Below are positions 39,500 to 48,808 of a stretch of DNA of 64,000 nucleotides, in pieces (position 1 is the first letter of the stretch; each line of letters starts with the position of its first letter). The DNA is from an uncultured Oscillospiraceae bacterium (lineage in GTDB: Bacteria; Bacillota; Clostridia; Oscillospirales; Acutalibacteraceae). The DNA is taken from NCBI GenBank assembly GCA_900539165.1, contig UQAZ01000008.1, forward strand, positions 1 through 64,000, in the 5' to 3' direction. Both the position numbers and the translations under genes were made by a program. Below the pieces are notes generated by a model, which did no database searches, was not told the origin of the DNA, and saw only the letters and a list, made by a program, of their open reading frames with translations.

Positions 39500-40921
39500 A
39501 TGAAAAAGTCAATTAAGCAAATTCTTTCTGTATTTCTCAGCGTTTGTCTGATTTTTTCGTGCTTTACTTTCGGCGGCGCATCGGTTGTTAATGCTTCTCA
39601 GGAGGATGACAGAGCAGAGCTTCAGCAAAAGCTCGACAAAATTGACGCAAAGCTTGATGAATTAAAAAAAGAAAAATCGGACACTCAGGAATATATAAAT
39701 GCCCTTGATGAAAGGCTGGGCTATCTCAGACAGCAATACAACACTACCGAGCAGGAAGCAAAGGACACAACTGCAAAAGTGGAGAAGCTGGAGACCAGCA
39801 TTGAGGACAACGAAATCACCCTTGCACAAACAAAGGTTGATATTTCCGCATTACAGGAAAACGCAGACAAGCTTCAAGCAGAATTTGAAGAAACCTATGT
39901 CGGATACTCAAAAAGAATGAGAGCGCTTTATGTCAGCGGTAATTTGGAAAGCGTGCTTACCTTTGTACTTGACAGTGATTCGCTTACAAATCTTTTGACA
40001 CGAATGGAAATGATTGCTTCCGTCACAAGGCGAGACAACAAGCTGATGAGCAAGGTTAAGTCCGAATGTGACGCTATAATCAAAACGCAAAACGAGCTAA
40101 AGGAAAAAGAAGCAGAGCTTGAAAAAACTCAAAGCATTCTTTCATCCGATACGGCAAACCTCAAGGTGCAAAAGGTAAATCTTGCAGAAAAGCAAAAGGA
40201 AATGCAGGCAAAGAGCAAGACCATTGCTCAACAGCAAGAGGAGGCTAATGCCGCACTTCAAAAAATCAACGACGACACAAAGCAATACAGCGAATTTCAC
40301 GATATGACACAGGACGAAATCGACGCCCTTGACAGACTTATCGCAGAGCAAGACAAAAAATATCCCGATACCGCAACCACCACGACCACAAAACCGCAAG
40401 CCGAGCCGACAAAGCCTAATTCGTCGGGCGGTACAACTACTACAACACGCCCGTCGCAAAGTTCAAGTTATATTTCTATGACCTACCCTTGCCCGAGCTT
40501 TACCACAATCACCTGCGGCTACGGCGATTACAGCGGTCATACGGGATGCGACTTTTCAACCGGCGGAAATGTAAACCAAAAAATAGTTGCCGCCGAAAGC
40601 GGTACGGTTATCATATCAAGAGACATCACCTGCAACCGCAGCACCTGCCACAGAAGTTATCACGGCGGCGGATATTGCAGCTACGGCAGATACATTGTAA
40701 TCCGCCACGACAAGCCGAACAAAAGTGGCAAAACCGTATACACTCTCTATGCTCACAACAACGCCCGCTATGTTTCTGAGGGCGACCGTGTAAGCAAGGG
40801 ACAGCAGATTGCGGCAAGCGGCTCAACCGGAAATTCGACAGGCCCTCATCTTCATTTCGAGGTAAGAGTAGGCGGCTCGTCACAAAGCAACGCAGTAAAT
40901 CCTGTATACTATTTACCGTAA
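39500..40921 (+). CDS. LytM/M23 murein hydrolase with coiled coil, copy 2
   Basis: A 473-residue paralogue from ATG 39500 (TTGGAGG six to eight bases upstream). Signal peptide about 1-31, coiled coil about 33-275, a Thr/Pro/Ser linker (TTTTTKPQAEPTKP) and an M23 domain with HTGCDFS and GPHLHFEV. The M23 domain carries an extra Cys-rich loop (CNRSTCHRSYHGGGYC) not present in the others, which may form a disulfide or bind metal. It has its own promoter, so it is controlled apart from ftsEX. Confidence 0.9.
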   Translation: MKKSIKQILSVFLSVCLIFSCFTFGGASVVNASQEDDRAELQQKLDKIDAKLDELKKEKSDTQEYINALDERLGYLRQQYNTTEQEAKDTTAKVEKLETSIEDNEITLAQTKVDISALQENADKLQAEFEETYVGYSKRMRALYVSGNLESVLTFVLDSDSLTNLLTRMEMIASVTRRDNKLMSKVKSECDAIIKTQNELKEKEAELEKTQSILSSDTANLKVQKVNLAEKQKEMQAKSKTIAQQQEEANAALQKINDDTKQYSEFHDMTQDEIDALDRLIAEQDKKYPDTATTTTTKPQAEPTKPNSSGGTTTTTRPSQSSSYISMTYPCPSFTTITCGYGDYSGHTGCDFSTGGNVNQKIVAAESGTVIISRDITCNRSTCHRSYHGGGYCSYGRYIVIRHDKPNKSGKTVYTLYAHNNARYVSEGDRVSKGQQIAASGSTGNSTGPHLHFEVRVGGSSQSNAVNPVYYLP

Positions 40922-41040
40922 GGAAATCACGACAGCAAACACCGTCGTTTCACTTAAAGACTTTACAATCAGCACATTTTATTCGGCAAGCGTGAGTAAC
41001 CCAGCTCGTATCGCTTGCAAACCTAAGGGGTAATCACACA

Positions 41041-42453
41041 TTGAAACCATCAATAAAAAAATCCTTGGCAATACTGTTTTCGCTGATAATGGCATTTTCG
41101 TCATTATCGGCGGTGGTTTATGCCGAGGACGATACCACAACCACTACACAGCCTACTACCATCTCTAAGGAGGAGGCAGAAAAAATCCTCAATGAGCAAA
41201 AAGCCGACCTTGCGCAAAAGCTAAAGGACAGCGAAGAAAAGCTTTCCAAATTCTCAGCCGAGCAAAAGGTTACTGCCGAATACATAGAAGCACTTGACGA
41301 AAAAATAGGCTATCTCAACGAAGATTTAACCCTGCTCGACAAACAGGTTAAAGACGCAAGCGAAAAGGTTGACGCACTCACAGCAGACATAAATATCCTC
41401 ACCGAGCAAATCGAGGCGGTGCAAAAGGAATTTGACGAAGCGTCCGCAAAGCTCGACAAGCTTTACAAAGCCTTTAAGACCACCTACAACGCATACTGCC
41501 TCAGAATGCGTGCAATGTATGTTTCAGGCTCGGGAAGCGTTATCATCGCACTTCTTACGAGCAAGGACATCAGCCAGCTTTTTTCAAGATACGAAATGAT
41601 TAAAGCCGTGTCAAAATCCGACTCGGCTCTGCTCAACGAAATAAACGGAAAAATTGACGAAATCTCGGCACAAAACGAAGAAATAACAAGCAAAAAGGAC
41701 GCACTCGAATCCGACAAGGAAACTCTTGACCAAAAACAAAAGGAGCTTGTCGCAAACCAAAAGAGCATTGAGTCTAACCAAAGCGAAATCGCATCTAAAA
41801 AAATCACGCTTGCAACGGACAGAGCAGAAAGCGACTCCCTGCTTGCAAAATATACTGCCCAAACAAAAATGTATACCGAGTACAAGTACGAGGACGAGGA
41901 GCTTATCAAAAGGGTCGATAAGGAAATCAGCGACCTACTCAGCGGACTTAAAACACCCGATGAAGTAACAACGGCAAATTCATCCGATATACACAAGGGT
42001 GAAGCAAGCTATGAAAGCCAATCCTCACAGCTTTACACAATGAGCAACGGAGTGCTGAATATGCGCTATCCTACCGATTCTAAGGCGACTTCGGAAACCT
42101 TCGGCTCATACAAAGGACACACCGGCGTTGACTTCCCTGTTATGCAAGGCTCAAATGTTTATGCCGCACAAAAGGGTATCGTTATCGCCTCAACAGACAT
42201 AAAGGATTCAAAGGGCAACTATGCCTCCTACGGCAGATACATTATGATTTACCACGGCACAGATGCCAAGGGCAGAAAAATCGTCACCCTTTACGCACAC
42301 AATTCGACAAGGCTCGTCAGCGTCGGTCAAACGGTGGCAAAGGGTCAGGTTATCGCCTATGCAGGTTCAACCGGCAACTCCACGGGGCCGCACTGCCACT
42401 TTGAAATCAGAATGGACGGAGTACCGGAAAATCCGATATACTATCTCAGCTAA
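41041..42453 (+). CDS. LytM/M23 murein hydrolase with coiled coil, copy 3
   Basis: A 470-residue paralogue with signal peptide (about 1-28), coiled coil (about 40-290) and M23 domain (about 345-470) keeping HTGVDFPV and GPHCHFEI. The start is TTG at 41041, about 11 bases from AAGGGG. A hairpin GCAAGCG..CGCTTGC lies in the 120-bp gap before it. The stop overlaps queH (TAATG). Three such genes in a row point to specialised hydrolases, for example for division and sporulation. Confidence 0.9.
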   Translation: MKPSIKKSLAILFSLIMAFSSLSAVVYAEDDTTTTTQPTTISKEEAEKILNEQKADLAQKLKDSEEKLSKFSAEQKVTAEYIEALDEKIGYLNEDLTLLDKQVKDASEKVDALTADINILTEQIEAVQKEFDEASAKLDKLYKAFKTTYNAYCLRMRAMYVSGSGSVIIALLTSKDISQLFSRYEMIKAVSKSDSALLNEINGKIDEISAQNEEITSKKDALESDKETLDQKQKELVANQKSIESNQSEIASKKITLATDRAESDSLLAKYTAQTKMYTEYKYEDEELIKRVDKEISDLLSGLKTPDEVTTANSSDIHKGEASYESQSSQLYTMSNGVLNMRYPTDSKATSETFGSYKGHTGVDFPVMQGSNVYAAQKGIVIASTDIKDSKGNYASYGRYIMIYHGTDAKGRKIVTLYAHNSTRLVSVGQTVAKGQVIAYAGSTGNSTGPHCHFEIRMDGVPENPIYYLS

Positions 42454-43082
42454 TGAATAAAATTAATTACCAAAAAGAACTTGATAAAATAACGGCTTCG
42501 CTCGGTGACAGGGTGCCACGACTGCTTTTGCATTCCTGTTGTGCGCCCTGCTCAAGCTACACGCTGGAATATCTTTCGAGATATTTTGAGATAACCGTTT
42601 ATTACTACAACCCGAATATTTCGCCGCAGTCGGAATTTGATAAAAGGTTTGCAGAGCAAAAAAGACTTATTGCTTCTCTGATCGCAAAGCATAAAATCGA
42701 ACTGATTGAGGGCGATTACAGCTACGACGACTTTTTGCAAATCGCAAAGGGCTACGAAAATATCAGAGAAGGCGGAGAGCGTTGCTTTCGTTGCTATCGC
42801 CTAAGACTTGAAAAAACGGCGGAGCTTGCAAAGGAGCAGGGATTTGATTATTTCTGCACAACACTTTCAATCAGCCCGTTAAAAAACAGCCAAAAAATCA
42901 ATGAAATCGGCTTTGACACGGCAAAAAAATACGGTGTCGAATGGTTGCCCTCGGACTTCAAGAAAAAAGAAGGGTACAAGCGTTCAATAGAGTTGAGCAA
43001 GGAATACAGCCTTTATCGTCAAAACTTCTGTGGCTGTGTATTTTCAAAAAAGGAGACAAGCGATGAACAAGCCTCTCGCTGA
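42453..43082 (+). CDS. queH: Epoxyqueuosine reductase QueH
   Basis: A 209-residue enzyme of the QueH (DUF208) family, which makes queuosine in tRNA where QueG is absent. Family motifs: LHSCCAPCSSYTLEYL (paired Cys), YYYNPNISPQSEFDKR, GERCFRCYRLRL and the late CGC of NFCGCVFS. These Cys hold an Fe-S cluster and a mononuclear metal. It overlaps the neighbouring genes at both ends. Confidence 0.94.
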   Translation: MNKINYQKELDKITASLGDRVPRLLLHSCCAPCSSYTLEYLSRYFEITVYYYNPNISPQSEFDKRFAEQKRLIASLIAKHKIELIEGDYSYDDFLQIAKGYENIREGGERCFRCYRLRLEKTAELAKEQGFDYFCTTLSISPLKNSQKINEIGFDTAKKYGVEWLPSDFKKKEGYKRSIELSKEYSLYRQNFCGCVFSKKETSDEQASR

Positions 43083-44334
43083 CAGAATCAGACCAACGGA
43101 GCTGAGCGATGTTGTGGGTCAAAAGCACCTGCTCTCGCCCGACAAGGCTCTGTATAATATGATACAAAACGGAGATATACCAAACCTTATTTTTTACGGT
43201 CCGTCAGGTGTGGGCAAAACCACAGTCGCATCAATTATCGCAAACAAAACAAAGCGTGCATTAAGAAAGCTCAACGGCACGAACGCTTCCACACAGGACA
43301 TTCGTGACATTGTATCCGAGCTTGATACATTTCAAGCGCCTAACGGCATTTTACTTTATCTTGACGAAATTCAGTATTTTAACAAAAGGCAACAGCAATC
43401 TCTGCTTGAATACATAGAAAACGGAAAAATCACCCTCATTGCCTCCACCACCGAGAACCCGTATTTTTATGTTTACTCGGCAATCCTATCACGAAGCACC
43501 GTGTTTGAATTTAAGGCAGTCGAGAGCGACGACATTATCCCTGCCGTAAAAAGAGGCTTTGATTTTCTCTCCGAGGAGAATTCAATTCAAATAACCTACG
43601 GCGACGAGGTGTTGAAAAAAATTGCATACGGTTGCGGAGGAGATGTAAGAAAAGCGCTCAACAGCGTTGAAAACTGCTATCTTGCCACACCGACAATAGA
43701 TATGAAAAAGCATATCTCCGACGAAACCGCCGCCGAGCTTACACAAAAATCCGCCATGCGCTACGACCGAGACGGAGACGAGCATTACGACATTGTTTCG
43801 GCGTACCAAAAAAGTATGCGTGGCTCTGATGTAAACGCTTCGCTGCACTATCTTGCAAGACTGCTTGAAGCGGGGGATTTGCCGTCTGCGTGCAGGAGAC
43901 TTATGGTTTGTGCCTGCGAGGATGTGGGGCTTGCGTATCCTCAAATCATCCCAATCGTAAAGTCTGCCGTGGATGCGGCGATGATGGTAGGCTTGCCCGA
44001 AGCGAGAATCCCTCTTGCCGACGCTGTGATTATGGTAGCGTCAGCGCCTAAGTCCAACAGCGGAGAAATGGCTATCGACGCTGCGATTGCAGATGTAAAA
44101 AAAGGAAATTTCGGCTCAATTCCGAGAGCCTTGCAAAACAAGCATTTTGACGGAGAAGACGCAGAGGTAAAGGGACAGCACTATGTTTATCCCCACTCCT
44201 ACCCCAATCACTGGGTGGCTCAGCAGTATCTGCCCGACAAAATCAAAAATGCCGTTTACTATAATTACGGCAATAACAAGAACGAGAAAAAATTTAAGGA
44301 ATATTGGGAAAAGGTAAAAGGTAAGAATAAATGA
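43063..44334 (+). CDS. rarA: Replication-associated recombination protein RarA (MgsA/Mgs1)
   Basis: A 423-residue AAA+ ATPase from ATG 43063 (AGGAGA 6 bases upstream), overlapping queH by 20 bases. RPTELSDVVGQKHLL, Walker A FYGPSGVGKTT, Walker B LLYLDEIQYF and the sensor IASTTENPYFYVYSAILSRS are typical, followed by the C-terminal tetramerisation region (ASAPKSNSGEMAIDAA). It acts at stalled replication forks. Confidence 0.94.
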   Translation: MNKPLADRIRPTELSDVVGQKHLLSPDKALYNMIQNGDIPNLIFYGPSGVGKTTVASIIANKTKRALRKLNGTNASTQDIRDIVSELDTFQAPNGILLYLDEIQYFNKRQQQSLLEYIENGKITLIASTTENPYFYVYSAILSRSTVFEFKAVESDDIIPAVKRGFDFLSEENSIQITYGDEVLKKIAYGCGGDVRKALNSVENCYLATPTIDMKKHISDETAAELTQKSAMRYDRDGDEHYDIVSAYQKSMRGSDVNASLHYLARLLEAGDLPSACRRLMVCACEDVGLAYPQIIPIVKSAVDAAMMVGLPEARIPLADAVIMVASAPKSNSGEMAIDAAIADVKKGNFGSIPRALQNKHFDGEDAEVKGQHYVYPHSYPNHWVAQQYLPDKIKNAVYYNYGNNKNEKKFKEYWEKVKGKNK

Positions 44335-44963
44335 CAAAAAAAGAGAGAGCATTAAACGCAGTTGAGGTGCTTAAAAGAGAATATCCCGAAGCTGTCTGCT
44401 CGCTCAATTATTCAAACCCGTTTGAGCTTTTGGTGGCAGTAAGACTGTCTGCTCAATGCACCGATGCAAGAGTTAATCTTGTAACCCCTGCCCTTTTTGA
44501 AAAATACAAAACGCTCGACGACTACTGCTCGGCTGATGTAAAAGACATTGAAAAAATTATATATTCCTGCGGATTTTACAAAAGCAAGGCAGAATCAATC
44601 ATTGATATGGCAAAGGGTGTGCGTGACCGTTTCGGCGGTACGGTACCCGACAATATTGACGATCTTATTACCCTAAACGGTGTCGGCAGAAAAACCGCAA
44701 ACCTTATTGTAGGCGATATTTATCACAAGCAGGCAGTAGTGGTTGACACTCATATGATTAGGATTGCAAACCGAATAGGCTTGGTAAACGAAAAGAATCC
44801 TAAAAAAATCGAGTTTGAACTAAAAAAGCTTATACCGCCCGAGGAAAGCTCGGACTTTTGCCACAGAATTGTGCTTTTCGGCAGAGACACCTGCCCTGCA
44901 AGAAATCCAAAATGTAACGCTTGCCCTATGGCGGACGGCTGTAAAAAAATCGGAGTAAAATAA
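44331..44963 (+). CDS. nth: Endonuclease III
   Basis: A 210-residue base-excision DNA glycosylase/AP lyase. The helix-hairpin-helix LNGVGRKTANLI carries the catalytic Lys, VDTHMIRIANRIGL the catalytic Asp, and CPARNPKCNACPMADGC gives the C-x6-C-x2-C-x5-C 4Fe-4S site. It overlaps rarA by 4 bases. Confidence 0.97.
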   Translation: MTKKERALNAVEVLKREYPEAVCSLNYSNPFELLVAVRLSAQCTDARVNLVTPALFEKYKTLDDYCSADVKDIEKIIYSCGFYKSKAESIIDMAKGVRDRFGGTVPDNIDDLITLNGVGRKTANLIVGDIYHKQAVVVDTHMIRIANRIGLVNEKNPKKIEFELKKLIPPEESSDFCHRIVLFGRDTCPARNPKCNACPMADGCKKIGVK

Positions 44964-44966
44964 CAG

Positions 44967-45479
44967 ATGAACAATAAAAACATTGTACTTATCGGTATGC
45001 CCGGAAGCGGAAAAAGCACCTGTGGAGTTCTGACCGCAAAAGCCGTGCTGAAAAATTTTTTCGACACGGATTTGCTGCTTCAGGGTATGCAGGGAAAAAG
45101 GCTTCAGGATATTATAAACGACAACGGAATAGATTATTTCCTCACCTCAGAGGAAAAAGCCATACTGTCGCTTAATATCGGCTCAACAGTTATCGCAACG
45201 GGAGGCTCTGTAATATACAGCCCAAAGGCTATGCGTCACCTAAAAGAAAACGGCTGCGTTATTTATCTTCATCTCAGCTACGAAACAATGTGCAGGAGAA
45301 TTAAAAACATCTCAACCCGTGGCGTTGTTCTCAAAAACGGCGAATCGCTCAAGGATATGTATGACGAGCGACTGCCGCTTTATAAAAAATATGCCGACAT
45401 TACGGTTGATTGCGACGAAAAGACTGTCGAGCAAACAGTTTCGGCAATAGTCGAAGCCGTAAACAACCTTAATAAATAA
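44967..45479 (+). CDS. Shikimate kinase-like protein, divergent
   Basis: A 170-residue P-loop kinase of the shikimate kinase fold: GMPGSGKSTCG, FDTDLLLQ (DxD), IATGGSVIY for the GGG motif and a Lys/Asn-rich lid (RGVVLKNGESL). The FRxxE substrate-binding segment reads YFLTSEE, so the usual Arg that holds the shikimate carboxylate is missing, and the lid lacks the RPLL pattern. It may be a true but variant AroK or a kinase for another small molecule. No other aro gene is near. It ends the queH-rarA-nth run. Confidence 0.7.
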   Translation: MNNKNIVLIGMPGSGKSTCGVLTAKAVLKNFFDTDLLLQGMQGKRLQDIINDNGIDYFLTSEEKAILSLNIGSTVIATGGSVIYSPKAMRHLKENGCVIYLHLSYETMCRRIKNISTRGVVLKNGESLKDMYDERLPLYKKYADITVDCDEKTVEQTVSAIVEAVNNLNK

Positions 45480-45487
45480 AAAAATGC

Positions 45488-45516
45488 TTGATATACCTTT
45501 CCTAAAATGGTATGAT
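45488..45516 (+). promoter_or_regulatory. Promoter of guaB
   Basis: TTGATA (45488-45493), 17 bases, TATGAT (45511-45516). Confidence 0.65.
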
Positions 45517-45554
45517 AGATAAAATTTGTAAGAAAAAATATTGGGAGGATTGTT

Positions 45555-47027
45555 ATGAAGGCTTATAACGAAAAATTTGTAAAAGAAGGCTTGACATTTG
45601 ATGACGTCTTGTTGATTCCGGCAAAATCGGATGTTACTCCGGACAAGGTTTCCACAAAGACTAAGCTCACTAAGGACATCAGCCTTAACATTCCGCTTAT
45701 GACTGCGGCTATGGATACCGTAACCGAATCAAGAATGGCAATCGCTATTGCAAGAGAGGGCGGAATCGGTGTTATTCATAAAAATATGACTATCGAGGAG
45801 CAGGCTACCGAGGTAGATAAGGTTAAGAGAAGCGAAAACGGTGTTATTCTTAATCCGTTTTATCTTTCCCCTCAGCACAGCGTTAAAGACGCAGATATGC
45901 TTATGGGCAAATATAAAATCAGCGGTGTGCCGATTTGCGAGGACGACGGAACACTCGTTGGTATTCTTACAAACCGTGACCTGCGCTTCATTCAGGATTT
46001 CAGCGTTAAGATTTCTACTGTAATGACTCCGAAAAGCGAGCTTATTACAGCAAAGGCAGGCACTACTCTTGACGAGGCTAAGCAAATCCTTATGAAGTCT
46101 AAGGTTGAAAAGCTTCCTCTCATCGACGACCACGGCAAACTCACAGGTCTTGTAACAATCAAGGACATCGAAAAGGCTGTTAAGTATCCTAACACTGCCC
46201 GTGACAGCAAAGACAGACTTCTCTGTGCGGCTGCTCTGGGTGTAACAGACGATGTTCTCATTCGCGCTCAGGCTCTTTACGAAGCAGGTGTTGACGCTTT
46301 CGTTCTTGACTCTGCTCACGGTCACTCCCAAAATATTATTAATAACGTAACAAAGGTTAAAAACGCATTCCCGTCAGTATCACTTATCGCAGGTAATGTT
46401 GCAACCGCAGAGGCTACCGAGGCTCTTATTAAGGCAGGTGCCGACGCTGTTAAAATCGGTATCGGTCCGGGTTCTATCTGTACTACTCGTGTTGTTGCAG
46501 GTATCGGTGTACCTCAGATTACCGCTATCTATGACTCGGCAGAAATGGCTGATAAGTACGGCGTTCCTGTTATCGCTGACGGCGGTATCAAGTATTCGGG
46601 CGATATGGTAAAGGCTCTCGCAGCAGGCGGAAGCGTCGTTATGGTCGGCTCACTCGTTGCAGGCTGTGACGAAGCACCCGGCGATACAGAAATTTATCAG
46701 GGTCGTCAGTTTAAGGTTTACAGAGGTATGGGTTCCCTCGGTGCTATGAACCACGGTTCTGCCGACAGATATTTCCAAAAAGGCTCAAAGAAGTTCGTTC
46801 CGGAAGGCGTTGAAGGTCGTGTCCCTTACAAAGGAGCTGTTTCTGACACAATTTATCAGATGATGGGCGGCTTGCGCTCAGGTATGGGATATGTAGGCTG
46901 TCACACAATCGAAGAGCTTCGTGCAAACGCACAGTTTATTCGCATTACCGGAGCAGGTCTTATCGAGTCTCACCCTCATGATGTATTCATCACTAAGGAA
47001 GCTCCAAACTATTCGGGAAATAAATAA
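45555..47027 (+). CDS. guaB: Inosine-5'-monophosphate dehydrogenase
   Basis: A 490-residue enzyme that oxidises IMP to XMP in GTP synthesis. The barrel holds LTFDDVLLIPA, the NAD region and the active-site loop GIGPGSICTTR with catalytic Cys; the flap shows YRGMGSLGAM and the Arg-containing VEGRVPYKG. Two CBS domains lie at about 95-210 (MTPKSELITA..., IDDHGKLTGLVTIKDI). Codon use is strongly biased to GCT/GTT-type codons, as in dnaK. SD GGGAGG. Confidence 0.98.
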   Translation: MKAYNEKFVKEGLTFDDVLLIPAKSDVTPDKVSTKTKLTKDISLNIPLMTAAMDTVTESRMAIAIAREGGIGVIHKNMTIEEQATEVDKVKRSENGVILNPFYLSPQHSVKDADMLMGKYKISGVPICEDDGTLVGILTNRDLRFIQDFSVKISTVMTPKSELITAKAGTTLDEAKQILMKSKVEKLPLIDDHGKLTGLVTIKDIEKAVKYPNTARDSKDRLLCAAALGVTDDVLIRAQALYEAGVDAFVLDSAHGHSQNIINNVTKVKNAFPSVSLIAGNVATAEATEALIKAGADAVKIGIGPGSICTTRVVAGIGVPQITAIYDSAEMADKYGVPVIADGGIKYSGDMVKALAAGGSVVMVGSLVAGCDEAPGDTEIYQGRQFKVYRGMGSLGAMNHGSADRYFQKGSKKFVPEGVEGRVPYKGAVSDTIYQMMGGLRSGMGYVGCHTIEELRANAQFIRITGAGLIESHPHDVFITKEAPNYSGNK

Positions 47028-47053
47028 ACCGTATTTGATTAATAGGTGATTTT

Positions 47054-47887
47054 ATGGCAGAGAGCATAAGCCGCAAGGAAAAGCTCAAGCAATATCTAAA
47101 AAAGAACTTAACCCGCACTTGGGCTAAGAGAGTAACATATCAGATTTTTGCATTCATCATAAGCGTTGCTATGATAGCGGGTGTAACAGTATATGCATTT
47201 AATAAAACATATGACGAAAGAGAGTTGAGTTTTGTGGATGGATTTACTATCACGGCACACACAGGTGCATTCGACACTCCGGACAATACTATGGAATCGC
47301 TCGAAACCGCTATTGAGCATAATATGGAGGTCGTTGAAATTGATATTCGCCAAAGACCCGACTCAACGCTCGTTATTGCGCACGACATCGTTGCAAATAA
47401 CAGCGACGGTGTTGAGCTGACGCAGGTATTCGACAGAGTGAGCCAAACCGATATGAAGCTTAACCTCGACATTAAAGAAGTAAGGGTTTTGCCTGCACTC
47501 TATGATATGATTGTTGATTACGGCTTTGAGGAGCGTGCTTTCTTTACAGGTATAGACGAACACCAAACCGATAAGGTTAAGGAAAATTGTCCCGGAATTG
47601 CGTACTACATAAATTATTGGCCGAGCAGAGTGAGGATTTTTTCTGACAGCTATCAGCAGGACATTTTGGAGGTTCTGGAACAAACGGGTGCAATCGGAAT
47701 TAACTGCAACCACATTTGTGCCTCAAGAACATTGTCAAATCTTCTGCACGATAACGGATATAAGCTTTCCGTCTGGACAGTCAATAAGAAATACCAAATG
47801 GCTCGTGCTTTCGTAAATAAGCCCGACAATATCACCACAAGATGCCCCGATAAGCTTCAGGAAGTAATTGATAATTGGGGAAAATAA
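47054..47887 (+). CDS. Membrane-anchored glycerophosphodiester phosphodiesterase family protein
   Basis: A 277-residue protein with an N-terminal signal anchor (about 25-48) and a GDPD-type TIM barrel outside. TAHTGAFDTPDNTMESLETAI matches the H-R-G...E-N-T start of the family, with Thr in place of Arg and Asp for Glu, then VEIDIRQRPDSTLVIAHD with E-x-D and HD, and KLNLDIKE with the later Glu-containing segment. Substitution of the HRG Arg could lower or change activity. It may cleave glycerophosphodiesters from lipids or teichoic acids. Confidence 0.85.
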   Translation: MAESISRKEKLKQYLKKNLTRTWAKRVTYQIFAFIISVAMIAGVTVYAFNKTYDERELSFVDGFTITAHTGAFDTPDNTMESLETAIEHNMEVVEIDIRQRPDSTLVIAHDIVANNSDGVELTQVFDRVSQTDMKLNLDIKEVRVLPALYDMIVDYGFEERAFFTGIDEHQTDKVKENCPGIAYYINYWPSRVRIFSDSYQQDILEVLEQTGAIGINCNHICASRTLSNLLHDNGYKLSVWTVNKKYQMARAFVNKPDNITTRCPDKLQEVIDNWGK

Positions 47888-47894
47888 TTCGACA

Positions 47895-47933
47895 AAAAGC
47901 CTGTTCTTGACGCAAAATTCAAGGCAGGCTTTA
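47895..47933 (+). terminator. Terminator
   Basis: AAAAGCCTG-TTCTTGA and TCAAGG-CAGGCTTT form a stem just after the GDPD gene. Confidence 0.75.
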
Positions 47934-48012
47934 ATTTTATATATATGTAAATACAAAATTTATAGAATTTGTGTAAAAATTGTCAAAAATTTACGATAAT
48001 CAATATTTACTC

Positions 48013-48041
48013 TTGAACAGTAAAGAAATTTTGGTTATAAT
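48013..48041 (+). promoter_or_regulatory. Strong promoter of the scaffold/GGGtGRT pair
   Basis: TTGAAC (48013-48018), 17 bases, TATAAT (48036-48041), in a very AT-rich region resembling an UP element. Leader about 45 nt. Confidence 0.8.
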
Positions 48042-48095
48042 ATATACAGTAAATTTTAATAAATTTATCTAAATTAAAAGTAAGGAGTTTAGAAA

Positions 48096-48788
48096 ATGGT
48101 TTACTCACACGAAGTTGAAACAATGTGTCCTGTTGCTCAGGGCGTTGCTCACGGTGCTGCTCCTATTCCGGAGGAAGCAAAATGGGTTAAGGCAAAGGAA
48201 ATTACCGATATTTCCGGCTTTACACACGGTGTTGGCTGGTGCGCTCCTCAGCAGGGTACCTGCAAGCTTACACTTAATGTTAAAAACGGTGTAATCGAAG
48301 AAGCTCTTGTAGAGACAATCGGCTGTTCGGGTATGACTCACTCAGCAGCTATGGCATCGGAAATTCTTCCGGGCAGAACTATTCTTGAAGCGCTCAACAC
48401 AGACCTTGTTTGTGACGCTATCAATACTGCTATGAGAGAGCTGTTCCTCCAAATCGTTTACGGTCGTACTCAGAGTGCTTTCTCTGATGACGGATTGGTT
48501 GTAGGTGCAGGTCTTGAGGATTTAGGTAAGGGTCTTCGTTCACAGGTTGGTACTATGTACGGTACTCGCAAGGCAGGTCCTCGCTACCTCGAAATGACAG
48601 ACGGTTATGTAACAGGCATCGCACTTGATAAGGATAACGAAATCATCGGCTACAAGTTCGTAAACTTCGGCAAGATGATGGACTTCATCAAGGCAGGCGA
48701 CGACGCTAACACAGCTTTTGAAAAGGCTCAGGGACAATACGGCAGAGTTGACGATGCTGTTAAGGTTATCGACCCAAGAAAAGAATAA
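48096..48788 (+). CDS. IscU/NifU-like scaffold-fold protein, partner of GGGtGRT
   Basis: A 230-residue protein. Residues about 44-110 follow the IscU pattern: GWCAPQQGTCKLTLNVKNGVIEEALVETIGCSGMTHSAAMASE, with Cys49, Cys56 and Cys77 (the last matching the second cluster ligand of IscU) and Cys106. The first ligand region of IscU (ACGD) is replaced by QQGTC, so the cluster site would be re-arranged. The C-terminal 100 residues (LRSQVGTMYGTRKAGPRYLEMTDGYVTGIALDKDNEIIGYKF) are not part of IscU. Codon use suggests high expression. With the next gene it forms a two-gene operon that I know only as a conserved, uncharacterised pair in anaerobes. Confidence 0.85.
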   Translation: MVYSHEVETMCPVAQGVAHGAAPIPEEAKWVKAKEITDISGFTHGVGWCAPQQGTCKLTLNVKNGVIEEALVETIGCSGMTHSAAMASEILPGRTILEALNTDLVCDAINTAMRELFLQIVYGRTQSAFSDDGLVVGAGLEDLGKGLRSQVGTMYGTRKAGPRYLEMTDGYVTGIALDKDNEIIGYKFVNFGKMMDFIKAGDDANTAFEKAQGQYGRVDDAVKVIDPRKE

Positions 48789-48808
48789 GAGAGTAGGAGG
48801 ATATTATA

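Noticed and set aside
40960..41040. Hairpin GCAAGCG..CGCTTGC before the third hydrolase as a c-di-AMP or other riboswitch
   Set aside because: It is too short and lacks the conserved cores of known wall-related riboswitches; kept only as a note.
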